Source: a bacterium (lineage in GTDB: Bacteria > Campylobacterota > Campylobacteria > Campylobacterales > Sulfurimonadaceae). From it: DNA of 7,968 bases. Positions 6,490-7,968 of this stretch are shown here, one piece after another. The stretch is taken from assembly GCA_018824795.1 (NCBI GenBank), contig JAHJFL010000017.1, positions 1 to 7,968 on the forward strand, given 5' to 3'. The position numbers and the translations under genes are program-made. Numbering within the stretch: position 1 is the first letter of the stretch; each line of letters begins with the position of its first letter. The notes under the pieces were generated by a model. That model was not told the origin of the DNA, made no database searches, and was given only the letters and a program-made list of their open reading frames with translations.

Positions 6490-7575
6490 ATGTTAGCTTT
6501 TAAATATATAGCGTTTCATTATCTGAAATATTTTTTTGTTATTCTTGTAGCGCTTGTGCTTTTTTTAGTTGGTTTTGACTACATGGAAAACGCAGAGCAG
6601 CTTTCACAGTCTGCAAACTTGACACTTATCTATCTGGTGTATAAATCTTTTTATGCCATAGACCTACTGCTGCCGCTTTCTCTTTTATTTGCCATGATAG
6701 CGACAAAAATTTATCTTATCCGCTCTAATGCACTGGTCTCTTTTTTCTCTTTAGGATATTCACGTATAGACGTTCTTCGTCCATTTTTGTTTGTCTCACT
6801 TGGGGTGACCATTCTCTTTGTTTCATTTCATTCACTCTCAAGTTTTTCAAGAGCAGATGAGTTTTCCAGAAATATCCGTAAACATTCCCAGTACTTAAGT
6901 CCGACTCGGGATCTTTTTTTTACCTACAAAGATAAGTATGTTTATTTTTCAAAAATGCTTCCTTTACAGGAAAAAGCGGAAGATATTAGAATATTTTCTG
7001 TTGTTAATAACTCACTCAAAGAAGTTGTTGTAGCTTCTTCAGCAATATATAGAGATGATTTTTGGCTTATTAAAGCGGCCGATATTATTAAAAAACCCGA
7101 AGATATGAGTTTTACATCACTGGGTATTACTGTAAGTGAAAATAACGATTTAAAAGTGCTGGGCGGGTTTAGACCAAAAATTCTTGACAGGGTCTATGAA
7201 GGTAAAGTAAATTTTACCATTCAGGACGCTTTTGACGCAATGACACTTCTCGAAGATCAAAAAATAGACACAAGAAGTATTAAAGGGGCACTCTATAAAA
7301 TTTTTATATATCCATTTTTTGTCCCGTGTTTGGTAGTCATTATCTTCTTCTTCGTTCCTATAAGCGTAAGATTTTTAAATGTTTCACTCTTTAGTTTTTC
7401 TGCAATTTTGGCAACGCTGATGGTTTGGGGAGTACTCTACACTCTTATAGAACTCTCAAATAATAAAACAATCTCCGGCGAAGCGGGAATAGTCGCTCCT
7501 GTTGTGATTCTCTTTTTAATTGCCGCACGGCAAATAATACATTACCGCACTCATTTAAAGCTTACAAAAGTATAA
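6490..7575 (+). CDS. LptF/LptG (YjgP/YjgQ) family lipopolysaccharide export permease
   Basis: Inner-membrane subunit of the LptB2FG transporter, which extracts lipopolysaccharide from the inner membrane and passes it to the LptA/LptC bridge. The 361 residues have the family layout: three N-terminal helices (about 13-30, 49-73 and 97-117), a soluble periplasmic domain (about 118-265) and three C-terminal helices (about 268-289, 296-319 and 334-350). ALVSFFSLGYSR (81-92) is the typical coupling segment between helices 2 and 3 that contacts the LptB ATPase. Length is normal (E. coli LptF 366, LptG 360). I cannot securely decide between LptF and LptG from the sequence alone; neither partner nor LptB is in the window. 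It starts 4 nt after pth with no clear ribosome binding site, suggesting translation coupled to pth. Presence of this gene indicates a Gram-negative envelope. Confidence 0.9.
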   Translation: MLAFKYIAFHYLKYFFVILVALVLFLVGFDYMENAEQLSQSANLTLIYLVYKSFYAIDLLLPLSLLFAMIATKIYLIRSNALVSFFSLGYSRIDVLRPFLFVSLGVTILFVSFHSLSSFSRADEFSRNIRKHSQYLSPTRDLFFTYKDKYVYFSKMLPLQEKAEDIRIFSVVNNSLKEVVVASSAIYRDDFWLIKAADIIKKPEDMSFTSLGITVSENNDLKVLGGFRPKILDRVYEGKVNFTIQDAFDAMTLLEDQKIDTRSIKGALYKIFIYPFFVPCLVVIIFFFVPISVRFLNVSLFSFSAILATLMVWGVLYTLIELSNNKTISGEAGIVAPVVILFLIAARQIIHYRTHLKLTKV

Positions 7576-7623
7576 AATACAGGGGCAAGATATGCACTTG
7601 TATCTCTTAGTATTCACTTTTTT
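7576..7623 (+). terminator. Weak candidate terminator after the Lpt permease gene
   Basis: An imperfect stem can be drawn: outer arms AATAC (7576-7580) and GTATT (7610-7614), inner arms AGATAT (7588-7593) and GTATCT (7600-7605, one G-U pair) around the loop GCACTT. Six T residues follow at 7618-7623. The stem is AT-rich and interrupted by an internal loop, so folding is marginal; position between two transcription units and the T-run are the main support. Confidence 0.25.
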
Positions 7624-7650
7624 ATAACAAAAATATAAGCACATTTTGGA

Positions 7651-7656
7651 TAGAAT
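7651..7656 (+). promoter_or_regulatory. Predicted -10 element of the lysA promoter
   Basis: TAGAAT, preceded by AT-rich DNA and placed 25 nt before the lysA ATG, which leaves a leader of about 20 nt. No convincing -35 box is visible. The preceding 106-nt gap is the longest in the window and fits a separate promoter here. A modest ribosome binding site, GGAAA at 7672-7676, precedes the ATG. Confidence 0.45.
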
Positions 7657-7681
7657 CATTCAAAAATATTTGGAAATTTTA

Positions 7682-7968
7682 ATGATTAATTTTAAAGAAT
7701 TGGCTGCAAAGTATAAAACACCGCTTTATGTCTATGATTTCGACTATATGAGTGCTCAGTATAATGAGCTAAAAGATGCGTTTAGAGCAAGAAAATCAAT
7801 CCTTGCCTATGCGGTAAAAGCAAATTCAAACTTGAGTGTTGTGAGACATTTTGCAAAGCTTGGCGCTGGAGCAGACTGCGTTTCTATCGGGGAAGTGAGA
7901 CGTGCTTTTTTGGCGGGTATTCCGGCATATAAAATTATCTTCTCAGGAGTGGGAAAAAATGATGATGA
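7682..7968 (+). CDS. lysA: Diaminopimelate decarboxylase, N-terminal part (partial)
   Basis: Decarboxylates meso-diaminopimelate to L-lysine, the last step of lysine synthesis, using pyridoxal phosphate in the cytoplasm. The first 95 codons are in the window and the gene runs off the 3' end in an open frame. The protein opens with YKTPLYVYDFD (11-21), matching the family start TPLYVYD. It has YAVKANSN (43-50), with Lys46 as the expected cofactor-binding lysine, then LGAGADCVSIGEVRRA, and IIFSGVGKNDD at the window end. These match LysA rather than ornithine or arginine decarboxylases or alanine racemase; the GADCVSIGE segment is especially typical. The ATG at 7682 puts the TPLYVYD motif at the usual distance from the N-terminus. 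It has its own predicted promoter and is separated from the Lpt permease gene by 106 nt. Confidence 0.95.
   Translation, partial: MINFKELAAKYKTPLYVYDFDYMSAQYNELKDAFRARKSILAYAVKANSNLSVVRHFAKLGAGADCVSIGEVRRAFLAGIPAYKIIFSGVGKNDD

Noticed and set aside
7570..7580. Small palindrome GTATAAAATAC at the end of the Lpt permease gene
   Set aside because: Only four paired bases on each side; expected by chance in AT-rich DNA.
1..7968. Search by eye for tRNA, rRNA, CRISPR repeats, insertion sequences, toxin-antitoxin pairs and riboswitches
   Set aside because: Nearly all bases are coding; the only gaps above 20 nt are 5313-5387 and 7576-7681, and neither contains such structures.

Overview
This window is an AT-rich, gene-dense stretch of bacterial chromosome carrying ten protein-coding genes, all on the + strand. 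The two end genes are cut by the window edges. The organism is most likely a Campylobacterota member of the Sulfurimonas type. This is inferred from the style of the proteins (short stand-alone PabB, HQWRQPL-type histidine kinase, long-form L25/Ctc next to pth, one YjgP/YjgQ permease after pth), the low GC content and the tight gene packing. No database search was possible, so the genus is a judgement.

Positions 1-4143 plus pilT (to 5312) form one compact block with overlaps or very short gaps: pyrB (3' end), pabB, an orphan membrane histidine kinase, a small unknown membrane protein, transaldolase, and a PilT/PilU-family ATPase. Junctions are a 14-nt overlap, a 15-nt gap, a 1-nt gap, an 11-nt overlap and a 4-nt ATGA overlap. 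I see no room for a promoter between these genes, so they are probably cotranscribed, although their functions are mixed (pyrimidine and folate synthesis, signalling, sugar phosphates, pilus motor).

A 75-nt gap (5313-5387) holds an AT-rich palindrome around the pilT stop codon and a plausible sigma-70 promoter. It opens a second unit: rplY (L25/Ctc), pth (peptidyl-tRNA hydrolase) and an LptF/LptG-type permease for lipopolysaccharide export, separated by 3 and 4 nt. A 106-nt gap (7576-7681) then holds a weak terminator candidate and a probable promoter for lysA (diaminopimelate decarboxylase), whose first 95 codons lie in the window.

There are no RNA genes, mobile elements, CRISPR arrays or integration signs. 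Most of the window is ordinary core metabolism and housekeeping. The least explained parts are the unknown five-helix membrane protein at 2700-3173, its coupling to an orphan sensor kinase, and the translational coupling of transaldolase to a pilus-retraction-type ATPase. I do not see convincing evidence for a new multi-gene system.
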